Shown in pieces: positions 52,231-62,649 of a stretch of 64,000 nt of DNA. The notes under the pieces were generated by a model. The model was not told the origin of the DNA and did not search any database. It saw only the letters and a list, made by a program, of their open reading frames with translations. The position numbers and the translations under genes are program-made. The first letter of the stretch is position 1. Every line of letters begins with the position of its first letter. The DNA lies in contig JANBPK010000717.1 of NCBI GenBank assembly GCA_027579435.1, forward strand, positions 210,167 through 274,166, given 5' to 3'. Source of the DNA: Candolleomyces eurysporus (lineage: Eukaryota > Basidiomycota > Agaricomycetes > Agaricales > Psathyrellaceae).

Positions 52231-54498
52231 ATGGCAGATAATACTATGAAACCGCCCATCGAGCTTTCGGACAAGGTACATTGCTCTCACTGAAGATCGT
52301 CATGATTGATGCCTAGTGTGCTTCTACAGGATGTACTCATTGCGTCAGTATCCCTCTTGCTCACTGACTAGGCTCCGTGGTTGCTCACGTACCTCATCAA
52401 CTTCCCATTACCAGCGTTATGGGCTTAACTGGGAGCGGGAAATCTTCCGTAGGCCTCGCCGTATCATCCTTTCATCAGCGACTCATCCGACTGCCTTGAA
52501 CTTGTCTACAGTTCATCAACCTAGCCACCCAATCGCCTAACAAACTCCAAGTCGGGCACTCGATCCAATCATGTACGGATGTCGTTGAACCCGCAGACCC
52601 GTTCGATCTGGACGGTCGTCGGATCATCTTGTTCGATACTCCAGGTTTCGACGATACGAACAAGAGCGAAACTGAAATCTTGAGGATCATAGCGTTTGAA
52701 CTGGAGAAACAGTGCGTGGTCATTCATACATGAGCCTCAGAGTCGCCAGTCATTGACGAATATGAATACCCTTCCTTCAGATACCGTAAAGGCCAAACCC
52801 TCCACGGAATCATCTACGTCCACCGAATCTCAGACCTCCGTGTCGGCGGCCTCGCCAAAACCAATTTTTCCATCTTCCGCAAACTATGCGGAGACCCCTC
52901 CCTCCGGAACATCGTTATAGTGACTAACATGTGGTCCCGCCTCCCCTCAGCAGAGGAAGGCCGTCGTCGAGTCAAAGAGCTGGTCAGCCTAGACGATTTC
53001 TTCCGACCCGCGATGGCTAAAGGTGCCATAATGATGCACCATTGGAAGGATACAGTGGATAGTGCGCATGGAATTCTACGTCAGATCCTGAAGAATCATC
53101 CGATTGCGTTGTCGATCCAGACAGAAATAGTCGACCAGCACAAGAACATCACTGAAACGGGTGCAGGGATAGCTCTCGATGAGAAGCTGACGCTACTCGC
53201 TCAAGAATACGAAAGAAAGCTGAAAGAGCAATTCGAGGCGGCGGAAGAGGCGAGGCGCGAGAGAGACGAAGAGACGCGTCAGGAGCAGCTTGAAGAAGCG
53301 GAGAGGGTTCGTCAATTGCTGGAGAAACTGGAGGAGGAGAAACGCAATCAAGCGAGGCAGTATCAGCTGCTCCAAGAGCAATTCAATGAAGCCCAAAGGA
53401 AGCGCGAGCAGGCTATTCGTGGCGCGGAAGAGAGAAGACGGGAAGCGACCCAGACAGTCGCAGCTAAGTGGCGGCAGCATGTAGAAGCCGCCGAACGACG
53501 TCGAGCGCTCAAGGATATCAACGAAACAGGCTCAGGAATGACTGCCGACGAGAAGCCAGCCGAGTTCGTTCACCAGTACGAACTGAAGCCCAAAGCGCAG
53601 ATTGAAGCGATGAGGCAGAAGCAGCTCGAGGAAGCCGAGCGAGTTCATCAACTGCTGGAGAAATCGGAGGAGGAGAAACGTGACCAAGCGAGACAGTACC
53701 AGTCGCTCCAAGAGCAATTCGCTGAAGCCGAAAGGAAACGCGAACAAGCGGAAGAGAGAAGCCGAAACGAATTTCAGGCCGCTGAGGCTAGGTGGCGCCA
53801 GGAGAAGTCGGACTTGGAGGAGAGGATAAGGGACACAGCGATACCCCTCGATTTCCCCGGCTTCAGGCATGGTTGCATTGTCTCCGGCCGTTCTTATGCC
53901 ATGTTCAACAAAAGACACAATTCCTACTACGCCACTGTTCACGAGGAGACGGAACACCGTGAGTACTTACCACTGAAGCTATTCGTGTAAGCTGACAAAG
54001 GAAAACTACAGTCATCATGGAATCCCGATTGAGTGAAGAATCCAGAGCTCGTCAGCAGGTGAGCCATTGGCAACGGTAACTCCACCCGGCACTCGAATCT
54101 AACTCGTAAAAGTGGATATTCAAGAGCCACAGCAACCGAGGTGACATGACGCTATGGACAATTCAATCAGCAAGCAACGGCAACTATTTGTGCGCCGAAG
54201 GTCCAGCGAGTGGGCTCAAGGCATGCGAAACTTTGTCCCCATCATTATGGCGTACCAGTAAAATCTCCGGTCGCCAATTCCGGTGAGCTTTAAGCTTCAG
54301 ACACCTCCTCCATCTTTTGACCGCGGTTGTGATTCCAACTGGTTTCGATCTTATAGAATTCATCTTGACAATGGCTCGCCAGACTACGGAGAAAGGCTCG
54401 TCCTCGCGGTCTCTGAAGGACATGCCTCCAGTGGAGATATGATCGATATGTTCTCTCAGTTGAACGATCAGCGTGAGGTGTGGGTCATGGAGGAGTGA
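52231..54498 (+). CDS. P-loop GTPase with coiled coil and trefoil-like C-terminus (gene 1)
   Basis: AIG1/septin-like G-domain protein of a kind abundant in basidiomycetes. Exon 1 is 52231-52275, exon 2 only 14 nt (52330-52343), exon 3 52415-52448 giving VMGLTGSGKSS (Walker A, G1). Exon 4, from 52512, has FINLATQSPNKLQVGHS, SCTD (G2 candidate) and LFDTPGFDDTNKSE (G3). The long exon has GIIYVHRISDLRVGGLAKTN, NIVIVTNMW (G4), then from about residue 230 a Glu/Arg/Gln-rich coiled coil in two segments separated by ETGSGMTADEKPAEFVHQYE, longer than in genes 2 and 3. The C-terminal exons give GRSYAMFNKRHNSYYATV, LWTIQSASNGNYLCAE and a last repeat ending EVWVMEE, beta-trefoil-like; stop 54498. Role unknown; animal GIMAPs and plant AIG1 act in immunity, which is only an analogy. 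Confidence 0.85.
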
Positions 54499-56480
54499 GA
54501 CCGATTAAGACCGCTTTTGAATTTCATTGTAGAACGACACCTGACTGGATAAGTATGGGTGTCGTATTAGGATGGCAATAGATTCCAGAGAATGACGCAC
54601 CGCACATATTACGATCCTCGTCCTCGGCGACATAACGAGTAGGTTCTATAGCTTGATACTGCTTCGTGGAAGTTCTTGGAGCTAAGAGTCGACAATCCGT
54701 AAGCTGCGTGAGGGTCCAAACGCCCGCGACAGTTTCTTTCATTTCTTCCAGGGTCAGTGTGGCTACCGGGAGGATTGCTTGTAAACCATGTCAATTCCAA
54801 GGACCACTCAGAGGAGGGTACAGAACGATCACAGGGATTCTTATCATTCATTCGGTTGAAGGGGTGTTGACAGGACGCTCCAGCGTCAAGACCAAGAAAA
54901 GACAGGCTTAGCATTGAATGGCGAGTGTCAAGGAGCTTGGTGGACTTATGTTATACCAGTGACGGCCCGGACCGATGACCATATCTGCGCAAACCACAAC
55001 ATAAACGACCCCTAGGGTAAGGAGGAATTCAATCGAGTTCTGAGCTACTCTGCCTAACAGCACCCAACTGGACAGATAAGACTCTTACCATTATGGTGTG
55101 GTAGCTGGGACACTGTGCAATTAGAGGTGAGAGAGCCCAGCCTCTAGGGCCTGCTCGATCTCCACTTGGATGTCCTTGTTTACGCTGCCCGAGCCAAGAG
55201 CAATGTAAAATATATAGGGGGAACAAGAAAAGAATTACGAACGACGCATTGGAAAGGTATGTATAACCGCTCACCTTTCAGCATTTGTGGGCCTGGTGAA
55301 GCGGTGGGTTACTGGTGGGCCATAGAGGGGACCGTGTCCTAGTCGTTATCGTATTGCGCAGGGGTTCTTGCAGGATCTCGGTATTCTATACACTCTTTTG
55401 CTTGTCGAAGAACTTGCGCAATTTTAGGCCGAACATTGAGGAAAGAGGCAATTCAAGGAAAGCCAGCCGAGTCTAACTTCATTGTAGACGCCACGCTCGG
55501 ACTCAATGCAGGGCACCCGCTGCTGAGGGTGCCCCTCGCGAGTATCGTTGACATTTTGCAGGTGCTTGGCTATGATTTATCCTGAGGACTCTCTGGGGTG
55601 CGATACAATGAGAGAGAGAATACAATGAGAGAGAAAATCAAGTTTGTGTTGTGGTGTGTTTGTTTGCAGTTTTTCGCTGGATTGCGCACCTGACTGTTCA
55701 ACGTTCAGCTCGCTCACTGCCTGGTGCAGACCGTGCTCGACATAGCTGACCACCATGGCGGCAGCGACCACAACGATTGCCGTCGTCTCAGGCGTCCAAC
55801 CGCGCTCCCTCGCCCCGAGGTAGACGATCATCTCCCCCAGCTCAATGACCCTCCTCGGGGCCTCTCTCAGAAAGAGCTGTCAGCCAAAGATTCACCTGCT
55901 CTACGACTCCCATAATTCCTTATCTGCCAAATGCTCCGTATTTCCGGAGCAGATGGGGTGCATGCTCGCACGATATTTGCGCAAGGCTGAGGTTCCAGAG
56001 ATTCTGTGCGATACCTCTGCCAGAGCGAGGGGCGGGGAAAAGCGGAGGAACTTCATTAGGTCTCGCGTATAAGTCGGGACGGCCGCCGCTAGACTTCCCT
56101 TCTTGCTGTTCTCCACCTCCACGGTATGTCGTTCACCTTTTATGAACTTCCAGAGCCAGGCTCACGATCCTGGATCCGGTCTTGTCCTTCTTCCCTCCCT
56201 CCTACAATCGTCATTCGACTGAAGTCTGCTGGTCGTATGGCTGTCAGTCTTATCACAAGAATGTTCATACTTGGCGCATTTTCCCTACTGTAATCCTGTC
56301 ATCCGTCCTTCTGGCANTTTTTTTTGGTTCGCTTCAAGGCTGGTGGACTCCGATTCTTACGCAGCAAGTCTATGACGGAAAGTCATGTGTGAAGGTGCGT
56401 CCCCGGCAATTTGGTGACCTTTGCTCCAAGGCAGTGTAACTTTGATGGAACATCTGCTAGCAGTAGCTCTAGAGTGGTAA
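54499..56480. other. downstream flank in array unit 1
   Basis: Much of this (54560-54900 and 55390-56060) is alignable with 59560-59945 and 60780-61420 in the next unit. Frames on the minus strand (GVWTLTQLTDC near 54710; ERGWTPETTAIVVVAAAMVV near 55800) have weak counterparts there but with stops, so I call no gene. A 17-bp unit (ACAATGAGAGAGAGAAT) is directly doubled at 55605-55640. Confidence 0.45.
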
Positions 56481-56486
56481 GCGTCT

Positions 56487-56917
56487 ATTCATTCAAGTCG
56501 TGTCACAACATGTCCCGCTAATGAAATCGATGGCCTTGGCCTTCTCATGTTGGGCTCTACGCTTCCGTTAGAAAGAATCGATCGCATGGGTAGGGAAGAG
56601 TCGCATTCAATAGAAACCACAAACAGGCCACCAGCGTACATATCCCAAATACGATAGACATCCACCCAATTTCTATCACCCTCCATCCTTCACCCTTCGT
56701 GGTCAGGAAAGCTCCAAATAAACGTCAAATACCGTTGGGTGCACTTGACTACCTGCCTCATGTGTACCTCGGGGCTCATCTAGATCNTCNGGGGGGGCAC
56801 GCTTTGGGGACAGCAGCTGAGTAACACGCTTCATCCGAATGTTATGATTCAAATATTACCCGCTCCGTTGTCTCTTCCCCCAAGTCAAACGCCAAATAAC
56901 CCTAAAGTCTCTGTAAA
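56487..56917 (+). promoter_or_regulatory. array promoter, unit 2 (no intact gene)
   Basis: Carries the same blocks as the gene 1 promoter: TGTCCCGCTAATGAAATC at 56511-56528, CATATCCCAAATACGATAGA near 56637, and GGGGCACGCTTTGGGGACAG with CAGCTG at 56795-56820, spaced as in the other units. N bases at 56787 and 56790 precede a G run. Confidence 0.65.
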
Positions 56918-57080
56918 ATGACGGACAATACCATCAAACCGGATCTCGACCTTTCGAATGAGGCATGTAACTATCGTTGCAATCGTCATAAATGATATTC
57001 ATTATACTTGTATAGAATATGTCGCTCATTGAGCCGGTTTCCCTCCCGCTTACCCACGAGACTCCATGCGTGCTCGCTCA
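56918..57080 (+). pseudogene. first-exon relic of a GTPase gene (unit 2)
   Basis: ATG at 56918 opens MTDNTIKPDLDLSNEA, like the exon 1 lead of gene 1 (MADNTMKPPIELSDK). Intron-like sequence with CGTTGC-TCGTCAT follows, and then it breaks off into the promoter of unit 3 near 57085. No microexon with the G1 loop follows. Confidence 0.8.
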
Positions 57081-57084
57081 CCTG

Positions 57085-57470
57085 AGATCTGGATCTCGGA
57101 CCAAGGATCGCATTCAATAGAAGACGCAAATAGGCATGCATGTCCCAAATACGATAGAACCGATTCTACGCGTACTAAGTATGAGAAAGCATGAGGTGAT
57201 GATCGTACAGATCTCCTTTCACTGTTCACCAATAAATCTCTGAATGACAACACACGTCCAGTTGAATCGACTTAATCGTTTGCCTCGTTTGTGCGGCGAG
57301 GTTCATTTCCTGGTAGAGAGCACGTTTCAGAGACAACAGGTGACACCCTCGGCGCTTCGTCTGAACGTTATATCAAGAGCAGCCTCGTGCGCCAGTGCGA
57401 CTTAAACGCTACCCGCTCCTGGGTCTCTCTCTTCGTAATCAGACACCAGTTAAACTTACATCTCTGTACA
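57085..57470 (+). promoter_or_regulatory. promoter of GTPase gene 2 (array unit 3)
   Basis: Shortened array promoter: it lacks the TGTCCCGCTAATG block but keeps GCATTCAATAGAAG, CATGTCCCAAATACGATAGA (57133-57152), CAGATCTCCTTTCA and GCACGTTTCAGAGACAACAG (57319-57338), about 150 bp before the ATG. Confidence 0.65.
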
Positions 57471-59493
57471 ATGGCAGATAAACCCGTGGAATCGCCAAGC
57501 CCTACAGACAAAGTACATTAATTTCACGTCACTGCGAGTCGTCACGATTAATACTTAGTGTGGTTTACAGGATGTGCTCATTGCGTCAGTATCCTTCCCG
57601 CTGACCAAATTGGCTCCATGGTTGCTCACTCACCTGATCAACTTCCATTACCAGCGTGATGGGCTTGACTGGGAGCGGGAAATCTACCGTAGGTCTCCTC
57701 CTGTCATCTTCTTTCATCGGCGACTCAGGCTACCTTATACTTGTCGATAGTTCATCAACCTAGCCACCCAATCGCCCAACAAACTCCAAGTCGGGCACTC
57801 GATCCAGTCATGCACAGATGTGGTTGAACGCGCGGACCCGTTCAATCTAGCTGGCCGTCGAATTGTCTTGTTCGATACTCCAGGTTTTGACGATACGAAC
57901 AAGAGCGAAACTGAAATCTTGAGGATTATCGCGTTCGAACTGGAGAAACAGTACGTGGTCATTCATACATGAACTTCAGGGTCGTCAGTCATTCATGAAT
58001 ATCAATTCCCTTCCTCCAGGTATCGTAAAGGCCGAACCCTCCATGGAATCATCTACGTCTATCGTATCTCGGACCTCCGTGTCGGCGGTCTCGCCAAAAC
58101 CAACTTTGGCATCTTCCGCAAACTATGCGGAGACTCCTCCCTCCGGAACGTCGTCATAATGACTAATATGTGGTCCCGCCTCCCCACAGAAGAGGAAGGC
58201 CTTCGTCGAGCAGACGAACTCACCAGCCTAGACGATTTCTTCAAACCCGCGATCGCCAAAGGCGCCGTGATGATGCATCATAAGAAGGATACAGTGGAGA
58301 GTGCGCATGGAATTCTGCAACAAATCCTCCAGAACCACCCGATGGCATTGTCGATCCAGACAGAAATAGTCGAACAGCACAAGAACATCACTGAAACAGG
58401 TGCGGGGATGGCTCTCGACGATAAGCTGGCGATACTCGCTCAGCAATACGAGCGGAAGCTGAAAGAGCAATTCGAGGCAGCCGAAGAGGCGAGACGCGAG
58501 AGAGACGAAGAGACGCGTCAGGAGCAGCTCGAAGAAGCCGAGAAGATTCGTAAATTGTTGGAGAAATTGGAAGAGGAGAGACGCGACCAAGCAAAGCAGT
58601 ATCAGTTGCTCCAAGAGCAATTCGCCGCAGCTGAAAGGAAACACGAGCAAGCTACTCGTGAGGCGGAAGAGAGATTCCAGAAAGAGACCCGGGCAGCTGA
58701 AGATAGGTTACGCCAGCGTCTAGACGCCGACGAACGACGTCGAGCGCAGGAGAGGGCGAGCATGGAGGGAAGAATGGCAAACATTGTGACGTCTTTCGAT
58801 CGTCCTGGCCCCCGTCCTAGCGTCAGACATGGTGTAATCGTCTCCGGTCGGTCTTATGCCATGTTCAACCAGGAACATGAAACCTATTACGCGACCCTTC
58901 ACCACGACGAAGAAAATCGTGAGTACTTACCGCTGAAGCTCTTAGTACATAGTCTGACGAAAGACGATTCTAGTTATCATGGAACCTCAATTGCCTCGAG
59001 GAAGAGCCCGTCAACAGGTGAGTTGTCGTTGTTAACGGAGGTTCGCGCTGGGCTTCGTCTCACCGACTCTAAATCCCAAAAGTGGAAATTCCACGGCGAA
59101 GGCGAGTCTGGGAAGTGCTTTCGATGGTCAATTCAATCAGTTAGCAGCGGCAAGTATTTGTGCGCCACAAGCCGATGGTGGGGAGGCCAGGTGTTCAAGG
59201 CGCGCGAAACTCAGACTCCAACTATATGGTGCACTCATCGTGTCGAGGGTCACGACTCCCGATTCCGGTGAGCTATAAGCTTCAGATTTCTCCTCCTCCA
59301 TCTTCTGACCACAGCTGTGATTCCAAATTTCCAATTTCGATCTTTTAGAATTCACCTTCACAACGAGTCGGAGCCAGACAACGAAAAGGTTATTTCGGTC
59401 GACCGCGGAAGTCGCAAAAGTGGAGATCCAATCAATATGTTCAAGCAGCGCGGCACAAAGGGTGAAGTTTGGATCATGGAGGGGTGTGATTGA
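57471..59493 (+). CDS. P-loop GTPase with coiled coil and trefoil-like C-terminus (gene 2)
   Basis: Second intact gene of the array. The start at 57471 (MADKPVESPSPTDK), then a 14-nt exon at 57571-57584, then VMGLTGSGKST (G1), FINLATQSPNKLQVGHS, LFDTPGFDDTNKSE (G3), IYVYRISDLRVGGLAKTN and NVVIMTNMW (G4). The coiled coil is a single block (QLEEAEKIRKLLEKLEEERR region) without the second segment present in gene 1. It is followed by VRHGVIVSGRSYAMFNQEHE, an intron starting in the GAAAATC/GTGAGT context, EPQLPRGRARQQ, WSIQSVSSGKYLCAT and IHLHNESEPDNEKVISV, ending EVWIMEGCD with TGA at 59493. All G-motifs are present, so nucleotide binding is likely. Promoter, microexon and termini match gene 1, confirming tandem duplication. 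Confidence 0.87.
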
Positions 59494-60181
59494 CCAAGAT
59501 TCCACCGATAATTACCGGAGAATGAAACCTGATTGAATAGGTAGATGTATGTCGTGGGTGGGATGACAATTATATTTATTCGAAGAAACGACACACCATC
59601 GTATGTATCACGTACTCTGAACGGGCCAACGTTTGACCGTGAGCCGAAGTCAGAATATTTTTGCGGAACCTATGATTATACGGACATTCTTGCAGCTGGC
59701 ATGGACAGTCCAGACATACGACACTGAGCCCAAGCGCCCGCGTCAATTTTTCCATTTCTCTACAGGGGTCAGCTCGGCTCCCGGGAAACTAACCCATAAG
59801 TATCGCTGTGAGTAGTCTATGTAGATTGACGGGGCACTCGGACCAGGGCGTACCAACAGGACGATCGCAGGGCAGCTTGTATGGTGATACCATACCTTCG
59901 GTGGCCCTCTTGGAGGGATATTGACAGGGTCCTCCTGTGAATGGCGCCAACAATACAGGTGAGCATTTGTCATTCCAGTGACGGCCCGGATCTACACGAG
60001 AATATGGTCGTCTCAACCGAACGACTCAGCGGTCGGTACCTGGAAACAGGAGAAAGGTTTCACCCATTCGTTTGTTCGATAGGGTTTGGGGAGGCTGACA
60101 ACGCAAACCACAATTCAACACAAGTGACTCATAGCGTAAAGAGGAATCGGATTGAAGGTCCGAGCCTGCTCAGCAGCCGAT
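59494..60181. other. downstream flank in array unit 3
   Basis: Alignable in parts with the flank after gene 1. Small minus-strand frames have partial counterparts there (VWTVHASC against VWTLTQLTDC), but neither copy is clearly open. No gene called. Confidence 0.45.
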
Positions 60182-60790
60182 CTAAGAACCGCACCTGAGT
60201 GGATGTGTACCAGGAGGCACTTGAACCCCAGTTTGGTCGATATCTCCGGCTTCTTCTGAGGTGAGAGGAGTTAGTCGCCAGTTCCGAGTGTGAACTAGCG
60301 AACGTACACCCGAGGTGGATGGGGGAGAGAGGAGAGAGACGTACGTAGATCCCCGACGGATAGGTACTCTTCGAGGTGTTTACTGTTCGAGCTTGTCCTG
60401 ACTTGGCAAGTTGGCTAGGGAAGGGAGACACAGAGGAGAAGACGATAGAGTCTGGCACTAACGTAACGATGACAGCGCCTTCAGCTTTTACACATATATT
60501 GAAGATGGTTTGCGTGGGCATGATACCTAGTCGATCAGCTGCCTTCTTGATAGGTAAATCGAAGAGACCTCCTGGATAAGTAAAAACAGGCACATCAGAA
60601 ATGATGGAATTCGGGAAACAAGTGAATTGGATGACAAGTGGTGGGATGGTACGCACGTAAGACTTCCGGTTTCCGAGGTGATAGTACTATGCTTTACCTT
60701 GTCAGGTGGTCTAATAGGGCTTTAAGTTGGGTGTAGTTGTATGGGTGGAAGTGTATTTCGCGGAAGGTTATACCTCATTGACTGCAGGGA
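60182..60790 (-). pseudogene. aldo/keto reductase C-terminal fragment
   Basis: Minus-strand exons that read the C-terminal half of an aldo/keto reductase: PAVNE and REIHFHPYNYTQLKALLD, then GGLFDLPIKKAADRLGIMPT and KAEGAVIVT, an intron (GTTAGT to TCAG), TSSNSKHLEEYLSVGDL, an intron (GTACGT to CTCAG), and EAGDIDQTGVQ with TAG at 60182. The N-terminal half with the catalytic Tyr and Lys is not present upstream, and the join after ALLDHLTR looks damaged. The fragment is not found after gene 1, so it was gained or kept only in this unit. Confidence 0.7.
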
Positions 60791-61690
60791 TAGCGCCTTT
60801 TCTTGTCGGGAAACTTGTGCAATTGTAGCATAATGTGCGATTGGCCGAACATGGGGAAAGAGGTAATTCAAGGAAAACCAGCCGACTCGGAGTCTAACGC
60901 CATGTAGGCCTAGTGGCGGAGGAAAGGGAACAGACCCTCGGACTCAATACCAGGCACACTGCAGCGTTGAGAGTTCTCGTTCCGAGGTGCTTGGCTTTGA
61001 GGACCCTCTAGGTGCGATATTGTCTTTGCTTTGGCCGGGATGTTGTGTTGTGGTGTGTTTGTCCGCCTGGTTTGTCTTTTGCTGCTCCTCTTTGCTAGTC
61101 AATACACCGTGCTCGACATCACCGACTATCATTGAATAGCGACAGTGACTGCTGTCGTCACTTCTTCTAACATCAAAGCCAATGTTGCGTATGGCCAACA
61201 AATCAAGCATCCAGCCTCGCTCCCCCTGCTCAATGGTCGTCCTCAGAGCCTCTCAGTAGGCCCGGAGGACTCTGAGACTGAATATTCTCTTAAATGTCCG
61301 CTATAGATTCACCTGCTCCGTCCATCCCCGGACACGAAGACTCCCAGGAATCCCAACTTTGCGGCCCAGCGACGGTCTTCGTATTCAGTACAGGTTCGAG
61401 TCAACGTCAGGCTACGGCGCGAATCTTGGTTCTGGTCGGCCCAAAATCGCTCTGAAACTGGGTTTCGTTGCAGGCACATCTGTATACTTAGCGCATTACC
61501 CCTACCGCCACTCGTTCCTCTGGCATTCTTTTTGGGCTGGTGGCCTCCGACTTGCGCACCAAATTCCGTCGTAGACTTGCGGCGCACAAGAGTATGTCCC
61601 CAACAGCTTTGTGATTCTTGCTCCAAGCCAGTCNTTTTTTCAACGAAGTATCTGCCAGTGGTAGCTCTNAAAAAGGTAACCCCCACGCCG
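60791..61690. other. repeated flank of array unit 3/4
   Basis: Parts match 55390-56060 and 56230-56480 of the earlier unit, including GGCCGAACAT-GGAAAGAGG and CTCGGACTCAAT. N bases at 61634 and 61669 adjoin T and A runs. No intact gene. Confidence 0.45.
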
Positions 61691-62143
61691 TATCATAACA
61701 TGTCCCGCTAATGAAATCGATGACCACTGCCTCCCCATGCTAAGCTCTACGCCCACATTCGGAAGTGTCGATTGCATTGATCGGACCAAGAGTCGCATTC
61801 GATAGAAGCTACAAACGGGCCAACATAATCGGCTCAGCCACCAGGATGCATGTCCCAATATACGATAGACATCGAACCAAACCTACGCGTGCTAAACATG
61901 GGGTCATTGCATTCCTGGTCACCCTTCACCCTTCACCGTCAGGAAAACTCCAAATGGGTGTCACATACCATTGACTCTACTCGATCGCCTACTGCCGTTG
62001 GAGTCCGTCTCCCGGGGGCACGGCTCGGGAACGGCACCTGAACAGGAACACGCTTCATCGGAATGTTGTTACTCAAACGCTACCCGCTTGACTGTTTATT
62101 CATTCTTCTTACCAGCCCCCGAGTAAACTCACAGTCTGGGTAC
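61691..62143 (+). promoter_or_regulatory. array promoter, unit 4 (no intact gene)
   Basis: Contains TGTCCCGCTAATGAAATC at 61701-61718, CATGTCCCAATATACGATAG near 61847, and a diverged GGGGCACGGCTCGGGAACGG block at 62015-62034, about 125 bp before the relic ATG. Confidence 0.6.
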
Positions 62144-62290
62144 AATGACAGATGATACCGTCGAACCGCCTATCGAACTTTCGGGCAAGGTACGTGGCTA
62201 TTGTTGCGGTCGTCGTGGTTGATCCTCGTTGCGTCAGTCCCCCTTCCGCTCGCCGACTAGGTGTCGTGCTTGCTCACTCACCTGATCAAT
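62144..62290 (+). pseudogene. first-exon relic of a GTPase gene (unit 4)
   Basis: ATG at 62144 reads MTDDTVEPPIELSGK, followed by a GTACGTGG donor and intron sequence like that of gene 1 (including GCGTCAGT, CTCGCCGACTAGG). It breaks off into the unit 5 promoter near 62290. The second and later exons are missing. Confidence 0.8.
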
Positions 62291-62649
62291 TTCCATCTCT
62301 GACACCGACTCGCATTCAATAGATGCTACAAATAGGCCACCACCGCAAATGTCCCAAATGCAATAAAACATTCTAAGCGTGCTAGGCATGAGATGTTCAT
62401 CATACAGATCTCCCTTCATCCTTCACCATCAGGAAATTTCCGAGCGACAATGCGCGTCACATAGAGTTGAATCTACTTAATCACCCCGTGTGTGCATCGA
62501 GGTTCATTTCCGGTAGGGAACACGTTTTGGGGACAACAGCTGACGCCCTCGGCGTTTCATCTGGATGTTATATCAACAACGGGCTCGTTCAGCAGTGACT
62601 TAAACGCTACCCGCTCCCCTGCAGCGAATAAACCTACAGTCTCCGTTGA
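62291..62649 (+). promoter_or_regulatory. promoter of GTPase gene 3 (array unit 5)
   Basis: Shortened like the gene 2 promoter: it starts in the GCATTCAATAGATG block and keeps AAATGTCCCAAATGCAATA, CAGATCTCCCTTCA and AACACGTTTTGGGGACAACA followed by GCTGAC (62519-62544). Confidence 0.65.

Noticed and set aside
53193..53480. Leu-rich minus-strand frames opposite the coiled coils (also near 58228 and 63628)
   Set aside because: Glu/Arg/Gln-rich coding reads as Leu/Phe/Ser-rich in antisense; these are shadows of the GTPase genes.
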